A stretch of 64,000 bases of DNA. Source: Dryocosmus kuriphilus. Its lineage: Eukaryota > Arthropoda > Insecta > Hymenoptera > Cynipidae. Positions 1-9,698 of this stretch are shown piece by piece. The position numbers and the translations under genes are program-made. Numbering within the stretch: position 1 is the stretch's first letter; each line of letters begins with the position of its first letter. The notes beneath the pieces are model-generated. The model was not told where the DNA came from, ran no database searches, and was given only the letters and a program-made list of their open reading frames with translations. Location of the stretch: the NCBI GenBank assembly GCA_038277395.1, contig CM076189.1, positions 238,640,653 to 238,704,652 of the forward strand, written 5' to 3'.

Positions 1-321
1 CGTCAAAGATCGACTGTGGTCAAAACCGTGTAAGTCCATCCAAATTTTTTTTGTTTATTTAGACCCCAATTAACATAAAACGTATGTCTGAAACTTTAGA
101 AACATATTCCGAAATCAATAGAAGGCTGAAAAGTGAGAAAGTAAGTTCGAAAAATCGTTTATTTTCAAGAAAATGAATTTTCCAATACTACAGTCTTATC
201 TTTATATGAAATATTTAGTTTATTTATATTTCGTAACTATTGAGTACAAAAAATAATATACTAAGAACAAAAAGATTGTGTCCTTATGATTATAGTTTAT
301 CGATATAATACTGCCTTGCCT
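1..321. other. AT-rich flank, nothing recognised
   Basis: I see no coding frame, RNA gene or clear repeat here. It lies just 3' of the last exon of the minus-strand DUF7869-like gene and probably holds its 3' untranslated region, but no clear poly(A) signal could be assigned. Confidence 0.5.
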
Positions 322-616
322 CTAGTGGCAGAAAGGGTAACATCGCCCGTAAATCCTCCTTTTTTCCAAAGTTAAACCAGTTCCTGTTTTCTTTTCAGTC
401 TTCTGAATAGCCTCGAAGAATTCGATACCCACACCTGCAAATAATAAGGATTATAAACATCACGTGAAACGTTTATAAATGATTATCGTTCTTTAGCATT
501 ACAAATTATTGGATTCAGCATACCTTTCTTTAAGATCTCGCTCCGAACCCAATTTTCTTCTGAATAATCTTGCGATATCTTCACGAAACCGAAATCTGCC
601 TTATAAAATTTGATTT

Positions 617-622
617 GTCGAG
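617..622. repeat. Target-site duplication GTCGAG, left copy
   Basis: GTCGAG lies directly before the left terminus AGTAGTATAGC and again directly after the right terminus at 9693-9698. Six-base duplications are typical of Polinton integrases. Removing the element and one copy restores an open frame in the interrupted exon. Confidence 0.85.
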
Positions 623-1576
623 AGTAGTATAGCAAGGAGGATACTGTGACAGCACGACAAGCTTAGCGCTACCGTCGACAGATGGCGCCACTACTCTCCC
701 AGTGGTTTGTGTCCGTGCTAAGTATCGACAGTCGGTATTAGCCTCAGTCGGTAAGGTAGGGTTTCTGGATCCATTAGAAACATGTCAGTTTGTTACCATT
801 AGTCGGTAAGGTAGGGTTCTGAGGCTGGAATGAAAAATGCTAGTTGTTGCCAGAAGTAAACTACAGCAAGCTTATTTTTGATGACGACAGATGGCGCTAC
901 TGTATGCAAGTTTCCAAATATCGAAAAGTGACGTGAAGAAAGGGATTAGGACAAGGGGGAAGTTTCTCTGACTGATCTAAATGGTAGACTAAAGGAAAAT
1001 TTTTTCAAATTCCAAGATTCTTTTGTTGATTTTTTTTTGCATTTAAAAATTTTTGCAGATATCTCGAAAACGGTAAGAGCTACGCAAAAACGGAAAAAAT
1101 TTTGCGTTTTATTAAAAAGAGTGCTTCCTCAGACTGATCTAAATGATAGTCTAAAAAAAATTTCAAAATTCCAAGATTTAATAATATCTCGTTAATATCT
1201 CGAAAAATGTAAGTGATATGACAAAAGGGATTAGGACAAGAGGGAAGTTTCTCGGACTGATATAAATGATAGACTAAAAAAATTTCAAAATTCCAAGATT
1301 TTTTTTTGATTTATTTGCATTTTTCAAAATTTGCAGATATCTCGAAAACGGTAAGCGATATCGAAAAAGGGATTAGAACAGGTGACAACATTCTCGAGCT
1401 GTTCTAAATGATAGGCTAAAAAATTTTTTCAAAATTCCAAGATTTTTTTGTTTTTTTTTTGCATTCTTCATTATTCGCGTCAGAATAATCTAGAATCGAC
1501 ACGTTTCGACAAGCTTGGACACGTTACGTACGATGATGCAACGTTGCGCAACATGATGCAACGACTTTTTCGCGCC

Positions 1577-1622
1577 AGAATGTTCTAGAAGGTTAGATTT
1601 TTCGTGCCAGAATGTTCTAGAA
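1577..1622 (+). promoter_or_regulatory. Two heat-shock-element-like arrays in the left arm
   Basis: Two perfect three-unit arrays of the form GAAnnTTCnnGAA are present, with units at 1578, 1583, 1588 and at 1610, 1615, 1620. A further two-unit TTCnnGAA lies at 1783-1790. The arrangement is that bound by insect heat-shock factor. They lie about 200-240 bp upstream of a TATA box, and the same arrays occur in the right arm. Function is inferred. Confidence 0.6.
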
Positions 1623-1814
1623 TCGACAAGATGTTGCAGGTTTCGACAAGTATCGACACGTTTAAACAAGATGATGCATGTTTCGACAAGTTTCAACACG
1701 TTTAAACAATATGATGCACGTTTCGACAAGTTTCGACAAGTTATGCAAGATGATGTAGTGTTGCGCAATATGATGCAACGAGTTCTCGAAGCATCTGGTG
1801 GGGGAGAGGTGGTC

Positions 1815-1849
1815 TATAAAAGTGCGAGTGGAGTGGAGTGCCGTCAGTT
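1815..1849 (+). promoter_or_regulatory. TATA box and initiator, left arm
   Basis: TATAAAAG at 1815-1822 is followed by the arthropod-type initiator TCAGTT at 1844-1849, with the A 31 bases from the first T of the TATA box. This reads toward the polymerase-like frames that start near 2248. The mirror copy lies at 8299-8328. Confidence 0.6.
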
Positions 1850-1920
1850 CAGCGTTGTCTGTCAAGTGTTTCACATTGAGCGAAGAAAATTTCCAGTGCA
1901 GTTTTTGTGAACTTTACTAT

Positions 1921-2180
1921 TGACTGGTGAAATAAGGGTAGTGCATTTAAAGACAAAGCGAAAAGTGCATAACTGCAATTTCTTATGGACTGTTGAAAGA
2001 AACCAGAAGTGCAGTTTATGTTATGGACTTTGAAAGGAAGAATAGTGACTGGTGAAATAAGGATAGTGCATTTAAAGATAAAGCAAAAAGTGAAAATAAA
2101 ATAAGTGCAGTTTCTTATGGACTGTTGAAAGAAACCAGAAGTGCAGTTTGTGTTATGGACTTTTATATATAGTGACTTTA
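1921..2180 (+). repeat. Tandem repeat of about 120 bp, two copies
   Basis: The unit begins TGACTGGTGAAATAAGG and contains GAAACCAGAAGTGCAGTT. Two copies are visible here; the mirrored array in the right arm (about 7870-8230) has three. It lies in the presumed 5' leader of the polymerase transcript. Confidence 0.75.
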
Positions 2181-2247
2181 AAGACATTATTGATAGTGAC
2201 TTTAATATTAAGAAAATCTCCAGTGCAGTTTTGTTTGGCCGGTATTT

Positions 2248-3894
2248 TTGTCTGTGAATAAAAACTCCGTCAAAGTGATACTCGACGAGTGTGTAAAGCT
2301 TGTTCCAGATATAGAGGATGCGTTGAGCTTGATGGAATCGTCTGGATGCACATCTCTCGACAAAGTGAAGAAATGGAAGGACGAGTGCTCACTTTGTCTG
2401 AAGATAGTTAGGAGAGAACTTAGAAGAAAAACACCACCGCAGACTTTAGGCGAAAAACAAAAATGTCTAAATATAATTGAGAAGCTCGCATGCTTGGAGT
2501 TTTGCTTCGATGTATTAGATAAGAAAAGAGGAGGAGGAGGTTTGCAAGGAAAATCCGATGACACCGATAATCGTGTCAAATGGCTAGATGTCGACAAAGC
2601 ATTCAGTGCTCGCATTAAAACGTATGTAGTGGCAAATGTAGTACACAAGGATGTTCTTGCTTTCTTAGACGATGCGCAACGTATATTTATTTCACGTGTG
2701 AGAAAGGATATACGACATCATAAATCACTAATTATAAACACTGTGCTTCTTGCCTATTATACAAAAATTGGCAAAGACAAGCTCGATGACAAGAACTTTA
2801 AATCAAGGAGCGTAGCCTTATATTATATGGCTGATTTAAAATTATGGTTGTAAACCTATGTTAGGTACCCGGTCCTCAAAGAAATGGAGGAATTTGAGGA
2901 GAAAGACTCTGGGTGGACTCCTCACTCTATAATAAAGCTGTCGGTCAACATCAACAAGTTTAATCCAATGAAGGCAGGTTCATACGTTGATCTTTCAACA
3001 TCGATCAAGGATAAGAAAGCTTGTGTGAACATACAAAACGACTATGACAACGAGTGCTTCAAGTGGGCAATACTCTCAGCCTTACACCCACCTAACGCGA
3101 ATAAGAATCATAAACGTGTATCCGCCTATCAACAATACAAGGATGAACTGGATTTTTAAGACATCAGTTTTCCAGTTGCACTCAAGGATATGAAAAAATT
3201 TGAGGAGAAGAACCAAATCTCTGTGAATGTCTAGGGCCTTACTAAGAAGAGTGAAAATAAATTCACAGTGGTGCCCCCTCACCTCACCTCACAAAAAAGG
3301 GACACGCACGTAAATCTTCTTCGTGTGGAGGAAGATTATGTTTGTGGGGATGGTGAAGGAGAAGCAGAAGAACATCAGGACAAAGGAACAAAAACCTTCA
3401 ATTTTCACTACGTTTGGATTAAAGACCTATCGCGATTGGTCTTTAGACAACTGCCCGCAAACAGAAACAAGAAATATATCTGTGACCGGTGCTTGCACTA
3501 CTTTACAAGTATGGAAAGACTGGTTGCACACACTGAAGACTGTGTAAAACTTAATAACTGTAAAGTAGTGCTTCCAGAACCCGGAAGGAACATTGTTGAA
3601 TTTAAGAACTTTAAGAATCGAGAGCGAGCTCCTTTCATCATATACGCGGATTGTGAGTCCACTTTAATACCCGTAAATGATGAAAGAGCAGACAGAACCG
3701 CGAATACTGAGGTCTTTGAAAGACACGAGGTCTTCAATATTGGCTATTTGTTTAAGTGCAGTTACGATGAAACACTGTCCTTTTACGAGTCATGTCCGGA
3801 CGATATAGAGCCAGCAAAGTGGTTTGTTGAGCAGTTATATGACTTGAGTTACAGTGAATATCTCTGTTGTCTATTTCGGTGGTGTATCCTTTAA
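2248..3894 (+). pseudogene. Truncated duplicate of the Polinton PolB N-terminal half
   Basis: Three open stretches, 2248-2853, 2884-3159 and 3268-3894, match in order the minus-strand stretches 7768-7163, 7132-6857 and 6826-6119. The last includes the Cys/His pattern CDRCLHYFTSMERLVAHTEDC and the exonuclease I motif FIIYADCES, where the D and E would bind metal. The stops at 2851-2853 (TAA) and 3157-3159 (TAA) are at the same places in the other arm. A TAG near 3232 is private to this arm. Homology ends near 3840, so the last codons are not polymerase. It lacks the rest of the exonuclease and the whole polymerase domain and cannot be active. Confidence 0.75.
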
Positions 3895-4127
3895 TTTACC
3901 TTCATAATAATTTATGTCTAGAGTTTATTACGTAACGCCATATACATAGAAAGATGTCGAGTGCGCAGGCGCAAAGCTATTGTTGCATGAAACATAAACT
4001 CTAATCCTGAAAAAAAAGACGCGTCGCCATATTTTATTACGTAGATGGCGCCAGTGTAGTTGTAAAGGTTCTGCAACTCAGTCGGTAAAACGGAAGAGCT
4101 TTCATACCATTTTTCCTCCTCCAACGT
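3841..4127. other. Unclassified segment at the inner end of the left arm
   Basis: No homology to the polymerase or to the other arm was seen. It contains an inverted pair AGAGTTTAT / ATAAACTCT near 3919 and 3995, perhaps a small MITE remnant. It occupies the place where the C-terminal third of the minus-strand polymerase should have been. Confidence 0.3.
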
Positions 4128-4679
4128 TCCCTGAAATTTCAAAATTACAATTTGTGCAATCAAGTCACATCATTCTCCCTGTTTCAACTCTAAAAATATT
4201 CTCTAAAATTTAAAAATCACAATTTGTGCAATCGAATCACACCATTTTCCCTGTGCCAACTCTAAAAACGTTCCCCATAAATTTATTTTCCCCCTTTCCA
4301 GCTAACAAAACTGAGGACAATATTTTCCTCCCCTTTCCAGCTTATAAAACTGATCAGTATGAGGTAGATGAGGAGCATGTGCAGGCTCATGGTCCTCACC
4401 CGCCTTGTCCACAGTTTTATCAGCTGGAAACAGGGCGAGGGAAATATTGTCCTCATTTTTGTTAGCTGGAAAGGGGAAAAATAAATTTATAGGGAACGTT
4501 TTAAGAGTTGGCACAGGGAAAATGGTATGACTTGATTGAACTAATTGTAATTTTGAAATTTCAGGAAACCTTTTTAGAGTTGGGACAGGGAGGACGGTGT
4601 GATTCGATTGCACAAATTGTGATTTTTAAATTTTAGGGAATATTCTTAGAGTTGAAACAGGGAGAATAATATGACTTGA
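4128..4679. repeat. Fold-back element inside the polymerase gene
   Basis: Two arms, about 4128-4320 and about 4450-4679, are inverted copies of each other. Each is built from roughly 73-bp sub-repeats with cores such as CAATTTGTGCAATC and CCCTGTTTCAACTC. The outer end near 4679 abuts polymerase codons on the minus strand, so the element interrupts that frame. I found no convincing target duplication. Peptide-like frames inside simply mirror each other and are not genes. Confidence 0.7.
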
Positions 4680-7600
4680 CCCTCCCACTTTGTCACGAGT
4701 TTCACATCAGCGTATTTTCGTTCGTTCTCCACTGTCTTTCTGTAAACTGCATTATTCATGAGTTTGAAGAGATTCTTTTCAACCTCGTTTTTAGCATTAG
4801 TCCTCAATGCAGTATTAAAATCAATGTAACTTTTCAACCATATAGATTGATTGAATTTCAAGACTCTATGAATTTTGACAAGTTTCAATCAATGGGCTAA
4901 TGCATTTTTCAGAGCACGATAATGGAGAACGTACTTTCGTTTCGACAGGAAGGTAGTTAGGAGCTTCTCCTGGCTGGACCCCGATGGACTCGAGTGTTCT
5001 AGGCAAAACGGCAAGTCATTGTGCTTCTCATGATGTTCCGCGGGATAGTCCAAATCTACTTCCAGAATATAGCCAAAGGGTGAATCGTTTGGAATGTCGA
5101 AATCAAAATTTTGCAAATTCGTAGCCCACTCGAATCCACCGTAAGGGAGGGGGTGTTCCATTGCCCAACCGTACAGGTTATTTGCTTCTAAATATTCAAT
5201 GAAGATGATCTCCCCATCTTTGTTGAACGCTGGCATGTATTTGTTATTGGCAATGGCATAACGGTTGGAGCATTGACTTACTCCACCCCTTTTGCCTTGC
5301 TCAATCATCAACAGCATATCAACATCGGTGAGGAGTTCTAATCTTATCTTTGAATATTTGAGCATGGCATCCCATGTCAAGCCAGGAGTGGTGTAGTAGT
5401 GTGCTGGATCCAAGTCGTAAGCCTCGAGACACTGTTCTCGGAAACTTTCAAAGATGTCAGCCAAAAGCAGAACGTCAGTTTTCATGTACAAACTGACGTA
5501 CTCGCCGACTGTCTTGATGTTAAATGCACACCATACCTGTTGTGCTTATGCATAATCTTCGTCCGATATTGCCGAGTCATTCAGTGTGCTGTAAAATTTT
5601 TCTTTTGCTGGAAGCTCGGTTTCATTGAGCCTGTCCCTCGAGTCCAGGTATTCATAGGGCAGAACACCCTTCCTCGTGAGAAGCTCAATTTTCTCCCTCT
5701 CAACACCGACAAGCACTGCACTGAAAATTTTATACTGAGTGAGGTATGACGCTAACTTCTCTAGGGAAGAGACCATGAATCTAAATGAATCGATGAATCT
5801 GAATTTTATCTGAGTTTTTCCGAACATACCTTGTCAAAGAAATGCATTTCTCCTTATTGAGTGCAAGAACTTTAACTCTTGCCTCAAATTTTGTGTCAAT
5901 TTCACGAATGATAAAGTGAGCGTCATACCCACTCAGATTATGAAACAAAACAGGTATGTTGTTTGAGTCCTGATATGATCATTGCAATACTCATGCGCAG
6001 GACCACAGTACTTACCTGTCAAGTGACAATGATCATGTACCTTGTTCATTGAAGGATGTAGTGCTTTCTGACAAATGTGACAAGTTTTGGCATTTATAAA
6101 GGCTACTTGTTCCTCAAATCACAATTTCTGCATTGGAACTGGAGATGCCAAAATCTTGTCACATTTCTGGACAATTTGGAGCAACTGCTCAGAAAAACAC
6201 TTTGCTGGCACATCGTCCGGAAAACTCGTAAAAGGACAGTGTTTCATCATAACTGCATTTAAACATATAGCCAATATTGAAGACCTCGTGTCTTTCAAAG
6301 ACCTCAGTATTCGCGGTTCTGTCTGCTCTCCTTCATAATTTACGGGTATTAAAGGGGACTCACAATCCGCGTATATGATGAAAGGAGTTCGCTCTCGATT
6401 CTTAAAGTCCTTAAACTCAACAATGTTCCTTCCGGGTTCTGGAAGCACCACTTTACAGTTATTAAGTTTTACACAGTCTTCAGTGTGTGCAAACAGTCTT
6501 TCCATACTTGTAAAGTAGTGCAAGCACCGGTCACAGATATGTTTCTTGTTTCTGTTTGCGGACAGTTGTCTTAAGACCAATCGCGATAGGTCTTTAATCC
6601 AAACGTAGTGAAAATTGAAGGTTTTTGTTCCTTTGTCCTGATGTTCTTCTGCTTCTCCTTCACCATCCCCACAAACATAATCTTCCTCCACACGAAGAAG
6701 ATTTACGTGCGTGTCTCTTTTTTGTGAGGTGAGGTGAGGAGGCACCACTGTGAATTTATTTTCACTCTTCTTAGTAAGGCCGTAGACATTCACAGAGATT
6801 TGGTTCTTCTCCTCGAATTTTTTCACATCCTTGAGTGCAACTGGAAAACTGATGTCTTAAAAATCCAGTTTATCCTTGTATTGTTGATAGGTGGATACAC
6901 GTTTATGATTCTTATTCGCGTTAGGTGGGTGTAAGGCTGAGAGTATTGCCCACTTGAAGCACTCGTTGTCATAGTCGTTTTGTATGTTCACACAAGCTTT
7001 CTTATCCTTGATCGATGTTGGAAGATCAACGTATGAACCTGCCTTCATTGGATTCAACTTGTTGATGTTGACCGACAGCTTTATTATGGAGTGAAGAGTC
7101 CACCCAGAGTCTTTCTCCTCAAATTCCTCCATTTCTTTGAGGACCGGGTACCTAACATAGGTTTAAAACCATAATTTTAAATCAGTCATATAATATAAGG
7201 CTACGTTCTTTGATTTAAAGTTCTTGTCATCGGGCTTGTCTTTGCTAATTTTTGTATAATAGGCAAGAAGCACAGTGTTTATAATTAGTGATTTATGATG
7301 TCGTATATCCTTTCTCACACGTGACAAAAATATACGTTGCGCATCGTCTAAGAAAGCAAGAACATCCTTGTGTACTACATTTGCCACTACATACGTTTTA
7401 ATGCGAGCACTGAATGCTTTGTCGACATCTAGCCATTTGACACGATTATCGGTATCATCGAATTTTTCTTGCAAACCTCCCCCTCCTCTTTTCTTATCTA
7501 ATAAATCGAAGCGAAACTCCAAGCATGCGAGCTTCTTAATTATATTAAGACATTTTTGTTTTTCGCCTAAAGTCTGGGGTGGTGTTTCTCTTCTAAGTTC

Positions 7601-7768
7601 TCTCCTAACTATCTTCAGACAAAGTGAGCCCTCGTCTTTCCATTTCTTCACTTTGTCGAGAGATGTGCATCCAGACGATTCCATCAAGATCAACGCATCC
7701 TCTATATCTGGAACAAGCTTTACACACTCGTCAAGTATCATTTTTACGGAGTTTTTATTCACAGACAA
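4646..7768 (-). pseudogene. Protein-primed family B DNA polymerase (Polinton PolB), broken
   Basis: Fragments in order on the minus strand are 7768-7163, 7132-6857, 6826-6119, a stop-rich part near 6110-5830, then 5827-5546, 5491-4889 and 4888-4646. Visible motifs are exonuclease I (IYADCES), exonuclease II (HNLSGYDAHF, near 5930), the exonuclease III region (YMKTDVLLLADIFE, near 5485), polymerase motif A (YLEANNLYGWAM, near 5195) and motif B (KLMNNAVYRKTVEN, near 4755). In this family motif A normally has Asp where Glu stands here, and motif B has Gly where Arg stands, so both catalytic motifs are damaged. The frame runs into the fold-back near 4680, and motif C (Y-x-D-T-D-S type) is missing. 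The enzyme would normally replicate the linear element using a protein primer at the termini. Several stops and frameshifts make it dead. Confidence 0.8.
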
Positions 7769-7867
7769 AAATACCGGTCAAACAAAACTGCACTGGAGAT
7801 TTTCTTAATAGTAAAGTCACTATCAATAATGTTTTTAAAGTCACTATATATAAAAGTCCATAACACA

Positions 7868-8235
7868 AACTGCACTTCTGGTTTCTTTCATCAGTCCATA
7901 AGAAACTGCACTTATGTTATTTTCACTTTTTGCTTTATCTTTAAATGCACTATCCTTATTTCACCAGTCACTATTCTTCCTTTGAAAGTCCATAACACAA
8001 ACTGCACTTCTGGTTTCTTTCAACAGTCCATAAGAAACTGCACTTATGTTACTTTCACTTTTTGCTTTATCTTTAAATGCACTATCCTTATTTCACCAGT
8101 CACTATTCTTCCTTTCAAAGTCCATAACACAAACTGCACTTCTGGTTTCTTTCAACAGTCCATAAAAAACTGCAGGTATGCACTTTTCGCTTTGTCTTTA
8201 AAAGCACTATCCTTATTTCACCAGTCAATAGTAAA
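7868..8235 (-). repeat. Tandem repeat of about 120 bp, three copies
   Basis: Mirrors the two-copy array in the left arm; the unit contains AACTGCACTTCTGGTTTC. The copy-number difference is one of the clear differences between the arms. Confidence 0.75.
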
Positions 8236-8298
8236 GTTCACAAAAACTGCACTGGAGATTATCTTCGCTCAATGTGAAACACTTGACAGACAACACTG

Positions 8299-8328
8299 AA
8301 CTGAAGGCACTCCACTCGCACTTTTATA
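8299..8328 (-). promoter_or_regulatory. TATA box and initiator, right arm (polymerase promoter)
   Basis: On the minus strand TATAAAAG (8328-8321) precedes TCAGTT (8304-8299). The spacing is 5 bp shorter than in the left arm because the left has a duplicated GGAGT. It points toward the polymerase frames beginning at 7768. Confidence 0.6.
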
Positions 8329-8404
8329 GACTACCTCTCCCCCACCAGATGCTTCGAGAACTCGTTGCATCATCTTGCACAATGTTGTGCAATCTAACCT
8401 TATA

Positions 8405-8588
8405 GAACATTCTGGCGCGAGAAATCGTTGCATCATATTGCGCAGCATTGCATCAGCTTGCGTAATTTGTCGAAACTTGTCGAAACGTGCATCATATTGT
8501 GTGAACATGTTGAAACTTGTCGAAACCTGCATCATCTTGTCGATTCTAGAACATTCTGGCGCGAAAAATCTAACCTTCTAGAACATTC
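8405..8588 (-). promoter_or_regulatory. Heat-shock-element-like arrays in the right arm
   Basis: TTCnnGAAnnTTC arrays have units at 8544, 8549, 8554 and at 8576, 8581, 8586. A two-unit array lies at 8405-8412. They mirror the arrays in the left arm upstream of the TATA box. Response to heat shock is inferred from motif and spacing only. Confidence 0.6.
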
Positions 8589-9692
8589 TGGCACGAAAAA
8601 TTGTTGCATCATGTAGCTCAACGTTGGATTATCTTACGTAACGTGTCCAAACTTGTCGAAACGTGTCGATTCTAGATTATTCTGACGCGAATAATAAAGA
8701 ATGCAAAAAAAAACAAAAAAATCTTGGAATTTTGAAAATTTGTTTAGCCTATCATTTAGAACAGCCCGAGAATGTTGCCCCCTGTCCTAATCCCTTTTTC
8801 CATATTGCTTACCGTTTTCGAGATATCTGCAAATTTTGAAAAATGCAAGAAAATCACAAAAAAATCTTGGAATTTTGAAATTGTTTTAGTCTATCATTTA
8901 TATCAGTCCGAGAAACTTCTTATTTGTGCTAATCCCTTTTGTCATATCTCTTACATTTTTCGAGATATTAACAATTTTGGAAATTGCAAAAATTTTGGAA
9001 TTTTGAAAAAAATTTAAGGGGTCAGATAGATTGGTTTGAGGAAGCGTTCTATTAGAATGAAAATGTTGTCTATTCTTGCGTAGCTCTTACCGTTTTCGAG
9101 ATACCTGCAACTTTTGAAAATCCAAAAAAATCTCAAATCTTGGAATTTTGAAATTTTTTTTAGACTATCATTTAGAGCAGTCTGAGGAAGTACTTTTTTT
9201 AATAAATCGCAAAATCTCGTCCGTTTTTGCGTAGCTCTTACCGTTTTCGAGATATCTACAAAAAAATTTTAAAATGCAAAAAATCAACAAAAAAATCTTG
9301 GAATTTGAATTTTTTTTTTTTTTTTATTTCTATCATTTAGATCAGTCCGAGATACTTCCCCCTTGTCCTAATCCCTTTCTTCACGTCACTTTTCGATATT
9401 TGGAAACTTGCATACAGTAGCGCCATCTGCCGTGATCAAAAATAAGCTTGCCGTGGCGTGCTTCTGGAAACAACTAGCATTTTTCATTCCAGCCTCAGAA
9501 CCCTACCTTACCGACTAAAGGTAACACACTGACATGTTTCTAATGGATCCAGAAATCCTATCTTACCGACTGAGGCTAGTACCGACTGTCGATACTTAGC
9601 ACGGACACAGACCACCGAGAGTAGTGGCGCCATCTGTCGGCGGCAGCGCGAAGCTTGTCGTGCTGTCACAGTATCCTCCTTGCTATACTACT

Positions 9693-9698
9693 GTCGAG
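9693..9698. repeat. Target-site duplication GTCGAG, right copy
   Basis: Second copy of the six-base duplication, directly outside the right terminus. Confidence 0.85.

Larger units (their letters stand above)
623..3840 (+). repeat. Left terminal inverted repeat of the Polinton
   Basis: Pairs with about 6180-9692. In order it holds the terminus, about 300 bp of other sequence, several degenerate 120-140-bp repeats (about 950-1460, each with an ATATCTCGAAAA core), a run of TTTCGACAAG-type short repeats (1495-1745), a core promoter, two copies of a roughly 120-bp tandem repeat, and the polymerase N-terminal half. The match to the right arm stops near 3840, where the right copy continues into polymerase and the left does not. 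Confidence 0.85.
623..9692. mobile_element. Polinton/Maverick-like element with giant inverted repeats
   Basis: A 9,070-bp element that begins AGTAGTATAGC and ends with its exact reverse complement. It is flanked by GTCGAG six-base duplications. The left arm (623 to about 3840) and right arm (about 6180 to 9692) are inverted copies of each other, each over 3 kb, and each includes the 5' half of a protein-primed family B DNA polymerase gene. The unique centre holds the rest of a broken polymerase, plus a fold-back insert. I find no retroviral-like integrase, packaging ATPase, protease or capsid gene, all usual for Polintons of 15-20 kb. This is therefore an internally deleted, non-autonomous derivative. 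The AG termini, six-base duplication and polymerase type support the family; only the arm length is atypical. Confidence 0.82.
6180..9692 (-). repeat. Right terminal inverted repeat of the Polinton
   Basis: Reverse complement of 623 to about 3840, about 290 bp longer. Part of the difference is one additional copy of the 120-bp tandem repeat. It contains the intact-looking promoter and the 5' half of the polymerase gene, so this arm, not the left, is contiguous with the rest of the gene. Confidence 0.85.

Noticed and set aside
3268..3547. Second plus-strand frame overlapping the PolB fragment
   Set aside because: Out-of-frame shadow of the exonuclease-containing frame.
4226..4613. Overlapping frames on both strands with near-identical start residues
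   Set aside because: They are mirror images of one fold-back repeat and resemble no protein family.
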